Notes: generated by a model not told the origin, from the letters alone. Numbered from the stretch's first letter, positions 10,798 to 23,133 are shown. The stretch: 64,000 bases of DNA from Rapana venosa (GCA_028751875.1 CM054155.1:3295217-3359216); one strand, 5' to 3'. Translations and numbers: made by a program.

Positions 10798-10962
10798 AGA
10801 ACTAGTCGAGCTGCGGAGTTCGAGGATAATGTACAGGACACCAGTTTTTGTTATCCTCTCTTACTAGCACGAATGGCCTATTCTCCTGAAAGGCAGAATA
10901 GGCATGTGCGCAAGATGTTCTGCGTGCGTTCGCGGGGGAGAGGTTGGTTTACAGCGTAAACT
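10798..10962 (-). mobile_element. repeat X right part joined to a diverged SINE-A body
   Basis: TAGTCGAGCTGCGGAGTTCG corresponds to the end of repeat X. Then GAGGATAATGTACAGGACACCAG and the minus-strand SINE-A body (CGAATGGCCTATTCTCCTGA, GCGCAAGATGTTCTGCGTGC) follow. The same X plus SINE-A arrangement recurs at 51.05-51.33 kb. Confidence 0.65.
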
Positions 10963-10966
10963 TTTT

Positions 10967-11080
10967 TTTCGTCTTTTATTTTTTGTTCTCAGCTAGGGCT
11001 CGGAGGTTCGCCAATGGTGAAATTTTGCGTATGCGACTGTTTTGCCCAACGTGAAGGTAGTCGCATTCCGACTTCGGGGT
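10967..11080 (+). repeat. repeat X copy
   Basis: Contains CTCGGAGGTTCGCCAATGG, TTTTGCGTATGCGAC and GTAGTCGCATTCCGACTTCG, in the same orientation as the other X copies. Confidence 0.75.
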
Positions 11081-11188
11081 GTATGCTTGTGTTTCCGTAA
11101 CCTACCGAACGCTGACGTGAATTACGGGATGTTTAAAGTGCATATTTGATCATACGCACACACGCACACGCACACACACACACACACG

Positions 11189-11236
<48 letters not shown>

Positions 11237-11425
11237 ATATATATATATATATGAATTTCAGGCACTGGCAGGTCTGCACTTGAAGTTGACCTGGGAGATG
11301 GTAAAAATCCCCACCCTTAATTCACCAGACGACGCTGAGATTCAAACCCAAGACTTCTGGACCCGTGGCACTGAAGATAACGGTCTTAACTATTTGGCTA
11401 TGGCGTCTGTCGCACAGTGTCATCT
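11080..11425 (-). mobile_element. SINE-B copy 1 (tRNA-derived), split by CA/TA array
   Basis: Read on the minus strand, TAGCCAAATAGTTAAGACC (A box) and GGGTTTGAATCTC (B box) form the head at the 11425 end. The body TTAAGGGTGGGGATTTTTAC, GCAGACCTGCCAGTGCCTG and the distal AAATATGCACTTTAAACATC follow. A (CA)n(TA)n array at 11156-11250 lies inside the element. Better-preserved copies are at 48.05 and 42.88 kb. Confidence 0.82.
11156..11250. repeat. (CA)n-(TA)n microsatellite inside SINE-B
   Basis: CACACA/CGCACA followed by about 30 TA units with one interruption (TACCATA). Confidence 0.95.
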
Positions 11426-11429
11426 GACG

Positions 11430-11924
11430 GACTTAAGAGGGAGTCAGTATTGATGAAAAATACCCTTGAACAGGGCGTCTTGGTAGTGGTTTATCCCCAC
11501 CCCCCTCCCCCGAGTATGTGTGTATGAGAGAAATTAAGCGTTGTAGAGAGGAAGGGAGAGAAGTGTAGATGTATGTGCTGTTTCGGTCGTTCATTAAAGA
11601 AGTCAACTTTTGCCTCGAAGACTTGACCATAATCTACTGTGGATGTATTTTCCATTGCAGGTCAAGCAGAAACCCATTGACTGTGGTATTAACGTGACCA
11701 GACTGCTGACACCTCGCCGTCTTCTCTTCTCAGTGGACAGGCGTGACGAAGGAGTGGACAACTGTTGATCTGTTTGATGGGGTCAGGGGTCAGCTGACGA
11801 TTGTGTTGATGGGGTAAGGGTCGGTTAATCATGAGCCCAGACGTTGGTGTCACTTAGCCAGCGGGCTGGAAAGACTGGAGAAAAGAATGGTGCCAGTCAC
11901 TGCTAACTTCGGTGACGTCCAGCC
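11430..11924. other. unique spacer
   Basis: No recognised feature. Confidence 0.45.
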
Positions 11925-12062
11925 GATCTGGCTCAGTGGTTAAGGCAAATACTTTTGGCGAGAAGATCTTGGGTTCAATTTTTGTCAAAGTCTTACTGAC
12001 CTTGTGGGAATCTTTTGGCTGTGGCTGTTTTTTTCAAAGCAAAATTGTATAAAAAAAAATAT
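11925..12062 (+). mobile_element. tRNA-headed SINE-like fragment
   Basis: A box TGGCTCAGTGGTTAAGG matches the consensus well. A decayed B box GGGTTCAATTTTT follows about 40 bases later, and an A-rich end lies near 12050. The body does not match SINE-A, -B or -C clearly. Confidence 0.55.
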
Positions 12063-14741
12063 GGGTTAAATGAGAAGACTGAAACTACAGTCAAGTAACA
12101 TCTACTTTATGCACGTGCCTTTCAATGCCAAGCAAAAAACCCCAAACTTTACAATATTGCTCGTATCTGTATCCTCCGAGCCCGTTTGACGGCGGGGGAC
12201 AGTCCTAACAGAAATCGTAGTCTTGTCACATTCCCACAGACTATTTTGTACATCCACAGCATCACTGTTATCGTTATCATTATTGAATATCATCATGAAG
12301 TGACAATAATGTCTCAAAGTCAAAGACGCTGCCTACCTCGGTTTCAGTGTAACCTCAGGTTTTCCGATTTTCCCGGCTTCCATGTTTATGGTGGGTCCTG
12401 GTAAGGTCTTCAGTTGGCAAATTCAACGACAGCTGCCGTCAGGGCAAAGTAATGACAGTCACTACTCGAGTGTATGTTTCTCTCTGTCCAGCTTTGCAAT
12501 TCATCTATCACTCTCATCAGTAGTTAGCATAGACCATGGTGTATAGCGCATGCTAGATCACAACATGGGCCATCGAACAGCAGTGACGTGTTCCAGCAGC
12601 AGTGCAGAGACCCTTGTGGTCAGTGGCCTCAAGGAAGGCACACCCTGCTGATTTTCTAAGGTCGTCTGACAGTGGGACTGAACGAGGCTGGGTACAGTGG
12701 TGTATGCAGTGACCTCTGGATGGGCGACGCTGAGATGGCAAAATTGGGATATCATAGAAAAATCATTTCTTAAAACCAAAATATCAAAACAAACAAGCAA
12801 ACAAACCAAACCAAAACCAAACCAACACCAGAAAAGCAAACAAATAAACAGATCAATAACATTTCATTTTCTTTGGAGATTGTTCCATTCCAATTCTAAA
12901 TATTTTATTATATCAAAAACAGAGAAATTCAGTTAGGTTTCGAGCAAAGGATTACACACCTAAAGGATAAAAGAATGAACCACGTGCATGTCATCAGAGA
13001 GCTGACAGCTGACAGCACCGTACACAATCACCACATTGTGCTGTCTGTGAAAACAGCACACATCTGACATACTCCCACACACGTTTCTGCAACATAGTTA
13101 CGCAGGTGTGCACGCATGTGCGCATATAGACGCAGTACACACTCACACACACATTCAGACTTGTTTTTTCCCTTTTCCTGATTGTTCTGTTGTTCCTTCT
13201 TATTCTATACACTTTCCTCTTATTTGTTTTGTTCCCCCGTGGGGAAGCTGGGGTGGGGGTGGTGGGAAGCTCTTAGTATAAACAGCATCCACACCTTCTG
13301 GAAATTAAATTTTTGTGCTGGAAATGTCCTCTTTTCTATCACTATCTTTATTTCTGTCTTGTGTCTTTTCTTCTTGACACCTCCTTGTCTATTTTCTGCC
13401 TTCTTAGCCTATTCTGCTGCCTTTTTCCAGAAAGAGTTAAAAGATAACAATCCTCTCTTATGCCGAAGTTGGATGCAACGGGACTGACATGTCATGCTCT
13501 TAACGGCAGTGCGACATATTTTCGCTCATATAACAGACAATAGTTGCTGTCTGAGCTTTCGACGAAGAAAAAAGAAGAATTCTTTTGTAGGATGGTTGTA
13601 CTATTTGCTGTAATTTGTGCTTCATCTGTTATTTTCTCAACTATTGCCATTGTCTTGGGTTTTTTTCGTTTATTTGCTGGTTTTCCCTGTGAAACATCAG
13701 ACCTATTGCATCAGCGATCCGTTCATTATCTATTACTCGGTAGTCGAAACACAGCCAGTTTTAACTGTTTCTTTTTGCCATTACTTTATTCTTTCTTTGT
13801 TTAGTTGCTAAACTGACTGTTTTATTGGACAAACAAACAGAAATCAACATCTGACCCATTCCAGTTCCCCCTGTTGATCCCCACCCTCTCTTGTCCAATT
13901 GTTACCCCCTGATTCCCCACAGAACACAAGTTGATCAGTCATCAGGAACTAACGATGTTCTTACCATAATAGGCACGTGTTCACCTGTCCACACCTTTCA
14001 CCTTGAACACTCTGACACCTGTTCATCCAGGAGCAGCCACCTGCAATCATCACAGCGGCCCTTACACTAAACTCTCCTCCTTAGTGCTCCAGCAAGCTTC
14101 GACCCCTCGACCCCCCGAGCAGCAACAACAGACTGTTAGAGTCGCCCTGAACACAGAACTTGCCGTGTCTAACATCACACCTACAATCATCACCCTGAGC
14201 TAACATTGGTTCCAAGTGTCACGTCTTTCACCGGACTAACGGGGGTGCTCCAGTTCATTAACTTCTTAAGGGCATGGCCACGGATGGACTACGGCTTTCC
14301 GGCTCATCCTACAGTCTCTTCCTCACTCGTTAGAGCTCTAGGTCTTCAGCTCAGCGGTTGTCCCGTTCGGGATGTATTGTCGTCTGCGTAAGTTGCTCAC
14401 CCAAGTGTCTGAGTGATGAGGCTGCAAGCGACAGGGCAGGCAGGTGGACACGCTCTGACTGGCTGGACATCGTTTGCAGTGTCCAGCCATGGAGCATGCT
14501 GGGCAGGGTGTGTGTGTAATGGTCATCATCAATGGAGTGAGGTGACTTCGTGATGGAGGGGTCTACATTGTCTGTGAGGGACAAGTGTGTGACCCCCACA
14601 CGACAGGGAGGGGGGCTGGTTGGCTGGTTTTGAATAGGTCTGTTATTCTATAACGATGGAGAATGTTGGGCTGTGGTGGACGGCACTTGGGGGGAGTCGT
14701 GGAGCGTGATTTCATAGCTAAACTATGTGACGCAAGTTAAC
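12063..14741. other. unique spacer
   Basis: About 2.7 kb without a recognised repeat family. Hydrophobic open frames at 13182-13811 come from T-rich DNA and have overlapping frames. Frames at 14003-14600 have no domain. No RNA gene seen. Confidence 0.5.
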
Positions 14742-14764
14742 GGGGGGGGGGGGGGGGGGGGGGG
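14742..14764. repeat. poly(G) run of 23
   Basis: Uninterrupted G23. Confidence 0.95.
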
Positions 14765-15129
14765 TTATTATAATGGCATTGAATATGGGGCTTACTTTTC
14801 AAGATCACTCTTCTGCAAGCTTTAAAATATCTGCCTCTGTGTCTTCCACTCAATATGTTTATGAACAAACGTATATAAACGAATATACATCTAAGTACAG
14901 AAATAGAAAATTAGACAAACTGACCGACAAGTATAAAGACAGATGTACGGCGCATGGACGAAGGAACAGAGATGTATAAACAGACAGACAGATAGGTGGG
15001 TAGAAAGGTAGGTAGATTTGTAGGCAGGCGGATAGATAATACAGTTGCGCCTATAACTGGACAACCAACCTGCCGAATACTTAAGTATTGCCTGGTGTAA
15101 TTTAACACCAAAGTGGTATAGTATGACAA

Positions 15130-15133
<4 letters not shown>

Positions 15134-15221
<88 letters not shown>
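15134..15221. repeat. (GT)n microsatellite, 44 units
   Basis: Pure GT tract of about 88 bp. Confidence 0.97.
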
Positions 15222-15223
<2 letters not shown>

Positions 15224-15674
15224 CTCTTAGTAAAACGGTTTCTTAGCCGGACATGCCGTTGGCATAGATGCCACGAACATACCAAGAATGCACCCTGTCA
15301 CCTGGAGAGGGATGGGCTCCGCTAGATTCAGCTTGTCCACAGCGTACTGCTGCCAGAACAACTACAGGCAGAGCAGTTCCCCCACGACTTCTTGCTGAGT
15401 TAAAGAAGAAGACAATTCATTGCAAATACTCAGCAGATTAGCATCATCTTGGACACTCAGGAACAGAAGTATGGCACCCACATGCTGCAAAATGTATGAC
15501 ATTTTCTAATTGATATAAGAAACTCTAGGCTTGTCCAGTGTAACGCAACGATCTAGCACTGCCAGGTTTATGTCACGAGATGCCTGTGTTGTCCTTTCAC
15601 ACTCTCCTCTTCTTCTCGCGTCAATCACTCATTTCAATTTTATACTTTCTGTACCTTTGTCTGTGCCCCCAACC

Positions 15675-15677
<3 letters not shown>

Positions 15678-15744
<67 letters not shown>
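15678..15744. repeat. (CT)n microsatellite
   Basis: Pure CT tract of about 67 bp. The Ser-Leu open frames across it are artefacts. Confidence 0.97.
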
Positions 15745-15748
<4 letters not shown>

Positions 15749-15749
15749 C

Positions 15750-16325
15750 TCTCCTTATTTTGAGGAGAAGTATATCTCTCCTGATGTCTTAACAAAAGTA
15801 TCGTAGCGTATATGAATTATGTAGCACGCAGTGACACCTCCCTGGAAAACTGAAGGGGAAGCTCTAATGATTCTTCACAGCAGCTGAACACAGCATTGTG
15901 AGGACGACAATGACACACGGGTATGACAGTAGAGGGACTGGGTCACTGGTCACCTCACAACAAGCAGGGACTGGACAGGTGGAAGGTTGGACTCAGACTA
16001 TCACTTCTTCACTGACCCATGCCCTGGGAGTGTTATCTCTGTGGACATCCTCTGGGCTGCGTTCAGATGACTGCAGCATCTTGATACTTTTATCTTCAAC
16101 AGGTTATTTTGTTCCTATGTTGCATAACAATGACCAAAAATAGCTACGACAGAAGAAAACATAAATCCTATCTAATGTCGGGTCTTCATGTACAACTGAA
16201 AACTATAACTCAAACCTTGAAATTTGCTTGAATGCTATATGACTAATTTATGTTTTAAAAACATACCATGAAAGTGTACAGACCTCTTAACGCCGGAACC
16301 GAAGCCAGATATGTTGATAACAAAA
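15750..16325. other. unique spacer
   Basis: Nothing recognised; the frame at 15898-16143 has no family signature. Confidence 0.45.
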
Positions 16326-16596
16326 GAGCATAATAATTATGATAGAAGAGTGCACTATTTCGGAGAGTGACTAGAGCATAATTATGATAGAAGAGTGCAA
16401 TATTTCGGAGAGTGACTAGAGCATAATTATGATAGAAGAGTGCAATATTTCGGAGAGTGACTAGAGCATAATTATGATAGAAGAGTGCAATATTTCGGAG
16501 AGTGACTAGAGCATAATTATGATAGAAGAGTGCAATATTTCGAGAGTGACTAGAGCATAATTATGATAGAAGAGTGCAATATTTCGGAGAGTGAGC
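16326..16596. repeat. 45-bp minisatellite, six copies
   Basis: The unit begins GAGCATAATTATGATAGAAG and ends GGAGAGTGACTA. Starts are at 16326, 16374, 16419, 16464, 16509 and 16553. The first unit has a 3-bp insertion, the fifth lacks one G, and otherwise units are almost identical. There are no spacers, so it is not a CRISPR-type array. The homogeneity points to recent tandem expansion. Confidence 0.97.
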
Positions 16597-16599
16597 TAA

Positions 16600-17343
16600 G
16601 TTATCTACTTTTTTTTATATTGACGTTGTCTGTAGTACTCCTGTAACGTAAACAGCTACTTTTTGGACACCTTCTAACAGACCCAGAATGTTTCATGTTT
16701 AAGTTGACAGGCCTCCTTGGTCGGCCAGGTCTAGAACCATGAACACGAGCACGTCACTGGGAAACGGGAGTGAGAACGCGTATTACACACGATAACAAAT
16801 AATAGCAACCATAGCTTAGAAGATTACACTATTTTTGTATACGATCGCTTTCTATTGGTGACTTTAATCTGTAAAATCAAACTATAACATTGTTCAGCGG
16901 TAAAAGATCAGCATCCATTTACCATTGTCCTTGCTGTGTATGCTAGTAATCAAATCTAATGGAAACAATCATTTTCAATTCTCATGAGCTATCAAATGAC
17001 ATGCCTAGGCCATACAGTTCCGTAACTGGTTCTCGACACCGTTCTGCCAACATAATTTCACAGTGAAAATCAGAGGCACTATAGAAAAGTCGGCAGCATC
17101 AGCTGAACACCCCTCCAACTGTTGAATGTTTAATGGTCCCTGCATGTCTTCCTACAAATTCCAGCACGCACGAAATGTGATTCTAATAAGGTGTCAAGAG
17201 AGCCACGTCTTTTGTGACTGTTTTCTTACTGATGGTCAGCACTGGGGTGCCCCTGTCTGCTGGACAATGTCCAGTCCGACACCATGAAGGAAGCAGATGG
17301 ACATCACACTTCATTGCGTTAGTACCGGAGTCACCTACCGTCC
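16600..17343. other. unique spacer
   Basis: No recognised feature. Confidence 0.45.
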
Positions 17344-17369
17344 TTGTGTGTTGTGTGTGTTGTGTGTGT

Positions 17370-17414
<45 letters not shown>

Positions 17415-17416
17415 TA
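17344..17416. repeat. (GT)n microsatellite
   Basis: TTGTGTG-type start, then a pure GT run. Confidence 0.95.
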
Positions 17417-17419
17417 AAT

Positions 17420-18466
17420 TTGCATGTGTGTTCAAGCATGCTAACAACACTTGTGTAAAAATGTAACACACTGATTATTATTTTTAAATAATACAAAATA
17501 CGATGATGTATTTTAGAAAATGATAAAATAAACTGAGATAAACACAGAAAAAATATAATGAAACAATGACGTTTAAAGCTGCATATAGTTTTGCAATACA
17601 ATCCTACATAAAGCAAAAACAATCCGAAAAAGCACACTTGTATAATGGTGCACATTATCAGTTTTCATTGCGTCTTCTTTAGTTATATCCTCATCATTAA
17701 GCACAATCTTCTTTATCTTCTTCCTGTCATTTCCATTCATATACACAAGGATATACTTTGGGGTACTTTTTACTGTTGTTGTAGGCGGGTGGGTGGGGTA
17801 AAACATTATATCATCTTCTTGCTTAGCCATGAATGCTATCTACACGAATAGTTTTTGGTTAAAATGTTATTTTAAATTCGTCTCCACGTTTAGTGTTCTC
17901 CCTCTTCTGTCACTGTAATATCTCAGTATGTATTTCCATCAAGGAGTAGGTCAATTTTCCCTTAACGTGCACTAAACGTATGGTAGGTCAACGTTTGCCT
18001 TTTAATTATTATGACTGTAGTTTGGGGATATTTGCATCTCTTGTTTCCCCACAAGACTTCTTTTGAATGAATACAATCCTCACACACACACACACACACA
18101 CGTCCAGTAAATGGAGTCAGGTTCTGGCACCACGTGGTCATCAGACAGTGCAGCGCCGCCTAGCGGCTCCGAGCCCGACGCAAGAGGAGACCAATCTAAA
18201 CACCTAGCGTTCTTACGCCCCTTGTGTCATAGGTGGCACGTGTTTGCCGTGAAAACAGTTCTGTGGAAAACAGGGGCAGCGGGAAAATAGTTTGGGGAGA
18301 GGAAAGGAAATAAGACATGACGCTGGTGCCTGAAAGGAGGGGGAATGCTTCTTCCTGGGCCGGAGAATGTGGCTCCGGCAAGGGCGACCATGCAGAGAAG
18401 GAAAATAGAATGGTGTAGAGTTATCCTTCCCTGTGGCCTGCATATGGTTGGTGGGAGTGAGCGAGC
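17420..18466. other. unique spacer with short (CA)n
   Basis: A (CA)n lies at 18080-18100. Otherwise nothing is recognised. Confidence 0.45.
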
Positions 18467-18505
18467 GAGTGTGTGTGTGTGTGCGCGTGTGCGTGTGTGC
18501 GTGTG

Positions 18506-18550
<45 letters not shown>

Positions 18551-18562
18551 GCGCGCGCACGC
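18467..18562. repeat. (GT)n / (GCGT)n / (CG)n microsatellite
   Basis: GT repeats grade into GTGC and finally CG dinucleotides. Confidence 0.95.
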
Positions 18563-18671
18563 GGTGCTTTATCTTTTCCTTTTCTCACCCATTCTTTCTA
18601 TCTAGTTTTCTCTGTGTTTCCTTCTAACAATCTGTTTTCATATTCCCCCAATGCCAGACAGGGGAGGGGAA

Positions 18672-19276
18672 GGGGGGGGGGGGGGTTGGTGACTCCCCTC
18701 CCGTCCCTTTTCCTCATTCATCTCCCCCTCCCTCCTATGCCCTGCTTTTCTTCCTGTTCATCTGTCTAACTCCCACTGTCTCCTAATGTCTCCTCTTTCT
18801 GAAATAAGTTTAATTGTGTTATATTGTTGTCACCCTTGATCTTATTGCTTTTTCTTTATTTTTCCTTATAATGATTATGAATTCGCTTTAACGCAGAACA
18901 ATATTGTTCCTATCAGATCCATACTCTGATATTTGTTTTCATAAAGGTGGACACAATGCGCCATAACTTGACAGGGTTTTCTATTCTCGTTGTCTGCAAG
19001 CACGCCGGTATTTTCTTCCTTTCCCATCCTACCTCAGCGCTCCCAGCTTCTCATGCACTCCTTTCTAGCGCTACAGTTTCATAGAAAAAAAGTCGCTTAA
19101 CCAAAAAGAAAAGAGGTGGGGATGGGGCTCCAAGCCAGTGGCAGTAAGGCAGACACGTGCAACACGACACTGATGTGTGGCGGTGACGTTATGCGTGGAG
19201 TGGTGCACAGTGGTTTAATCCCTGGAGTTAAATATTTGGCTGTCTTCATCAGTCCACATCATCCCCCCCCCCCCCC
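18672..19276. other. spacer bounded by G14 and C14 runs
   Basis: Poly(G) at 18672-18685 and poly(C) at 19263-19276. The sequence between is unclassified. Confidence 0.5.
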
Positions 19277-19421
19277 AAACACCATACAACCACCCCACAA
19301 TCACCTAAAATCCATCCCACGACTACCTGACATCACCGTTTGGTGAAGAACGGAAGGACTGGAAAAAAGATTAGAACCTAATTTTTTCTCTGTTTGTTTT
19401 TCTTAACCCTGAGATTGTACC

Positions 19422-20150
19422 GACATCCTCTACTGCTTTCCCAGAGATGGTGACAGGAGCCTCTTGCTGGTTGTTGGTACGCATTAGCTTGGTCTTCTCT
19501 TGACTGATCCTGAGGCCAACATGTCTAGCTGTGGTATCTAGGGCAGTGACTTTGTCTTGGATGTCAGTGAATTTGTGTACCTGGGCAGTAAGATCAGCCC
19601 TACAGGAGGCACAGACGAAGACATCAAGGCAAGAATAAAGAAAGCACGCCAAGCATTTGCCATCTTGAAACCGGTATGGAGAACAAATGCGATCTCCACA
19701 ACCACCAAACTCAGGATCTTCAACTCCAACGTGAAGTCTGTGCTTCTCTACGGGTCAGAAACTTGGCAGATCATCAAAAACCAGCTCCCCCAAGATCCGA
19801 CCTTCAAAAAGGATTTTCCCCGGCAGATCCTTCACTGATGGTTCGACAGAGTCCCAAATACCACCTGTGGATGGGGAAAAACCAAACCTTATGGATGTCC
19901 AATAAGGCGGCGAAAGTGGCTTTGGGGCGGCCCACACCTACGGAAGGAGCTTGCAACATCACCAGCAACGCTCGAGGGGAACCCGAGGGGAAGGAAGAGA
20001 GGGCCCCCAAAACGCCTGGAGGAGAACCCCTGCATGTAGCTGAGGGCTCAAGCCGACATGGGAAAGGGGGCCCAACCCCCTTGCCAAGACGGGGAAAAGG
20101 GTGGGGGGATGCTTTTAAAACCCCTTGCTCCCTGGAGTAAAGGACTAAAA
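19422..20150 (+). mobile_element. LINE-3 fragment with 5' inversion
   Basis: The downstream part (from 19560) is on the plus strand, and the part that should precede it (19422-19565) is inverted. Read on the minus strand the inverted piece gives DIQDKVTALDTTARHVGLRI and ends at KAVEDV. The plus strand resumes at DVSEFVYLGSKISPTGG. GATGTC is shared at the junction (19560-19565) and recurs inverted at the outer edge (19422-19427). This order and the microhomology fit the twin-priming inversion known for target-primed LINE insertion. Confidence 0.85.
19560..20145 (+). pseudogene. LINE-3 RT C-terminal region, frameshifted
   Basis: Matches the region after the RT fingers/palm in RTE/I-like LINEs: SEFVYLGSKISPTGGTDEDI, KKARQAFAILKPVW, TKLRIFNSNVKSVLLYGSET. 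Beyond 19838 the familiar distal motifs (RRRKW, LEGNPRG, KRGPPKR) appear only across several frames. Isolated bases there are replaced so that homopolymers lengthen. The catalytic YADD segment is missing. Non-functional. Confidence 0.8.
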
Positions 20151-21490
20151 AAAAAGAAAAAGAGATGTCCCTAAAAATTTGTGATGGGGGTTTTAGATTG
20201 GGTATTTTTTTCTTTAATGGTAAATTTTTTCCAAATCTTTCCATTTTTTAAAAATGTCTTCCAAATAATAAAATAGGTTCTTTTATCATTAAAAATCTCA
20301 TATTGTTTTATTATTATCTCTTTTCCCTAATCCCCCCACAGCCTCCTCAAACCTGTCCCCAGCTCTCAATCCCCCCAAGATACACACCCCCAAGTCCCCA
20401 CATAAAACCCCACGACCACAACACCCCCAATCACACCCCTTTAAAAATGGAAAAATAGGGGAAATGAAGGTTAAATGAAAAATGTTGGTTTTGGTTGTTT
20501 TGGGTTTGGTGGGGCCCTCACCCCGGGCTTTTTTTTCCCCAGTTTTTGATTAAACCCCTTGACGTGGGGGCAAAAGCAAAAAGGGGACTGTAGACCCTGT
20601 TTCTTCCCACTCATAAACCCCTTTTAACTTTTTCCATAATCACTCACTTAAATTTCTGCACAGTCCTTATGGCGCGCCTTGGGGGTGGTGGCCTTTTGGG
20701 CTCCCACCCCTGACCTTATGCCACTTGGCCCGGAATGGGGACTGTGGGGAAGGGATCTCCGCTAAATCAAATTTCTGCCCAGTTTTTCCAAAAAAAGAGC
20801 GCCCCCCCTCTGCTGTTTTTGGGGGTCATCGTCGGAACGACGGACAAAAATAATTACGTTTTTGGGATGGGGAGCTGATTATTGTTGTCAAAGGCTTTTT
20901 TTCTATACCTGCTGATAGTGGATGTTGTTAAGTCATTGTTGTTCTTCACTTGTTATTTAGTTTTCCTTGCTGTACCGTGTACATAAGAAAAAGCCCCACC
21001 CAAAATCTTCCCCCTCGTCTCTTTCTCAAATTTTTACAGAGCGGATCCCATGGTAAGAATTACCTTGAAAAACCCCTTTCTGTGAAAGCTCAAATTTTTA
21101 AAACCCGTATGTTTGTTGTTTCTCTTACTTTGTTTACTTTTTTCTCTGTGCCTTTTATTCGTTTTTTAATATTCTATTTTTTATCTTTTGTATTTGACAA
21201 AAGATATATGGGGAATATATCTCTGATTAAACCTGGTATAAAAGAACAACCTTTTGAAAATTGGTAGGTGAAATTCCCCAAAAGCTGTGAAACAAATATG
21301 ATGAATAAATGGGCCCACTCCGTCACCAATCAATTAATTAAAGAACGCAAGCCTGGCACTCAGCCCCCCCCTCGGTCTTTTTGTGAAAAAGAAGTTTTAA
21401 TTTTTCAGGGCCTTTTCCTCCCCAAACCCGCTGCCCCCGTTCAAAACCCCGGAAAGGCACACTCCCCCTCTTTGGGGCCCCTTATTCTTG
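19840..21490. other. segment with homopolymer-smoothed sequence
   Basis: An unusual density of 3-6 base homopolymers (CCCC, GGGG, AAAA, TTTT). Compared with the well-preserved copy of repeat D at 47.03-47.40 kb, differences in 20.50-20.86 kb mostly extend a neighbouring base, for example CAACAGCAAAGTGAGAGG becomes CAAAAGCAAAAAGGGG. This suggests sequencing or consensus error rather than natural mutation. Confidence 0.6.
20500..20860 (+). repeat. repeat D copy 1 (corrupted)
   Basis: Aligns along its length with 47030-47405: GATTAAACC, CACAGTCCTTATG, TTATGCCACTTGGCC, GTCATCGTCGGAACGACGGA. Identity is reduced by the homopolymer-type changes described for this segment. Confidence 0.75.
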
Positions 21491-21499
21491 TCGCTTCGA

Positions 21500-23133
21500 G
21501 GGCCTCCACAAGGGTGCGTTCAGCTGGCTGTTATTTGTTCATCGATTTTAAAAAATGTGTGGGCGGTGTTTGGGGTTGTTTTGCGTGTTATGTGTGGTTG
21601 TGTGTTTGTGTGTGTTTTTGTGGGTTGTGTGTGCGTGTGTATGCGCGCACACAGTAGAACAGAGCAACAACAATCCAATTCTTTAATCTGTTTGATAGAG
21701 CTATGATACAGAAAGTTGCTTTGTTTCTTTATTATTCAAGTAAGTACGCAGTTTCATTCAATTATTCTATTTCCTATCCTATCTATTTTTGCTGTTATCT
21801 GATACTTTTTTCACGCATTGCATAATATTCAGAGTGTAACTAGTAAAGTCAAAAGACAAAAATCGAAGCTGAAATACTCAAACCCTCAAACATTCTTGGA
21901 TAGCGTGCACCAAAGCATGCGAAACATAAGGTGAACGAGTGCAGAGTTAGGTGATAGCATAGATTACAACTAAATAGGAGTATAGTTTTCGTTTTGCTTT
22001 AACAGCAGTAGATGCTGCCCATGGCTTACATGACTTTCTCTTCCTTTCCCTTTATACCAACTGACTATTTTAACTGCACAAAATAATTTCATCAGAAAGT
22101 CTAGCTAACCAGTTAAAAAACCCATAATCGCTGAACATTGCAAACCCCACAACTATACTTTAGTTGAACGGAACTCGAATCTTCCGCTGGCTACGTCATC
22201 CGTCACGTCACAGAGGGGTGAAAGGTTAAGCGGTGTCAGACACAGGAGAAGACAAGGGAAGGGTACAGTGTGTGAAAGAGCCCGGGTGACAAGCAGGAAT
22301 CCGTTTACAGCGTGAAGGGGGTGGGCGAGATGCTTTGGTAGGTACACTGCAATTACGGGTGATTTGGCACGGCCGGGACAAAACACACTGCGAGCGCTGG
22401 TTGTAGATTGTATGAAAGATAGAACCTAGGGCAGAATTTTGTAGGGGCAGGTGATAAGGGCAAAAGATTTTGTTACCTTCAGGTTCCTTCTTTTTACTCC
22501 TTCCCTGCTACCCACACCCATCCAACCCCACCCTCCAGCTCGATTAGGCCCTGGTTTAGTTTGAGTCACTGCATAGGGATGACATGCCTGAATACAGGTT
22601 CTTTGGGGTCTTGACTAGCTATGTATTACTTCATTGTGATAAGGGAAAAGGTGAGCAAATCAGCTTGTTAACAACCAAACAATTTCAGTCGACCCACAAC
22701 TGCAAGGACCTTTATTATTCAAATTTTATTTTGTACCAGGCAAGAGCAACTACAGCAGCAAATATAACATAACAACTGCAGCAAGATAGCATTCGTGACA
22801 GTAACAAAAGCTACGTTTTCAAACGTTTAAATTTCAGACAGTGTCCCATATTTTGAGTTTGTTACAAGCAATATATAACACCTTAGTTTTGGGGTTGTTG
22901 TTGGTGGGTTTTTTTAAACTAAAATTTGCTTTTCCTTGCCTCCCCCACCCCCAAACATACACAGGGAAATAGAGGTGGGTAGGATGGCACACCCCTTTAT
23001 ACTCACAGAACCAATCGTCACCTCCAAATCTGCTTGTGCAGACATCAATATAATCCGTTTTGTTTCCATTCCAAAATGGACAAGATCTGTCTACAAAATC
23101 AGACACGCATTCGTGAATGTTTTATCCATTTTT
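21500..23133. other. unique spacer
   Basis: A short GT-rich stretch near 21560-21650 and otherwise no recognised repeat. Open frames at 22153-22386 and 22584-23142 have no family signature. Confidence 0.45.

Noticed and set aside
16326..16596. CRISPR-like array
   Set aside because: Units are contiguous with no spacers, and the genome is eukaryotic.
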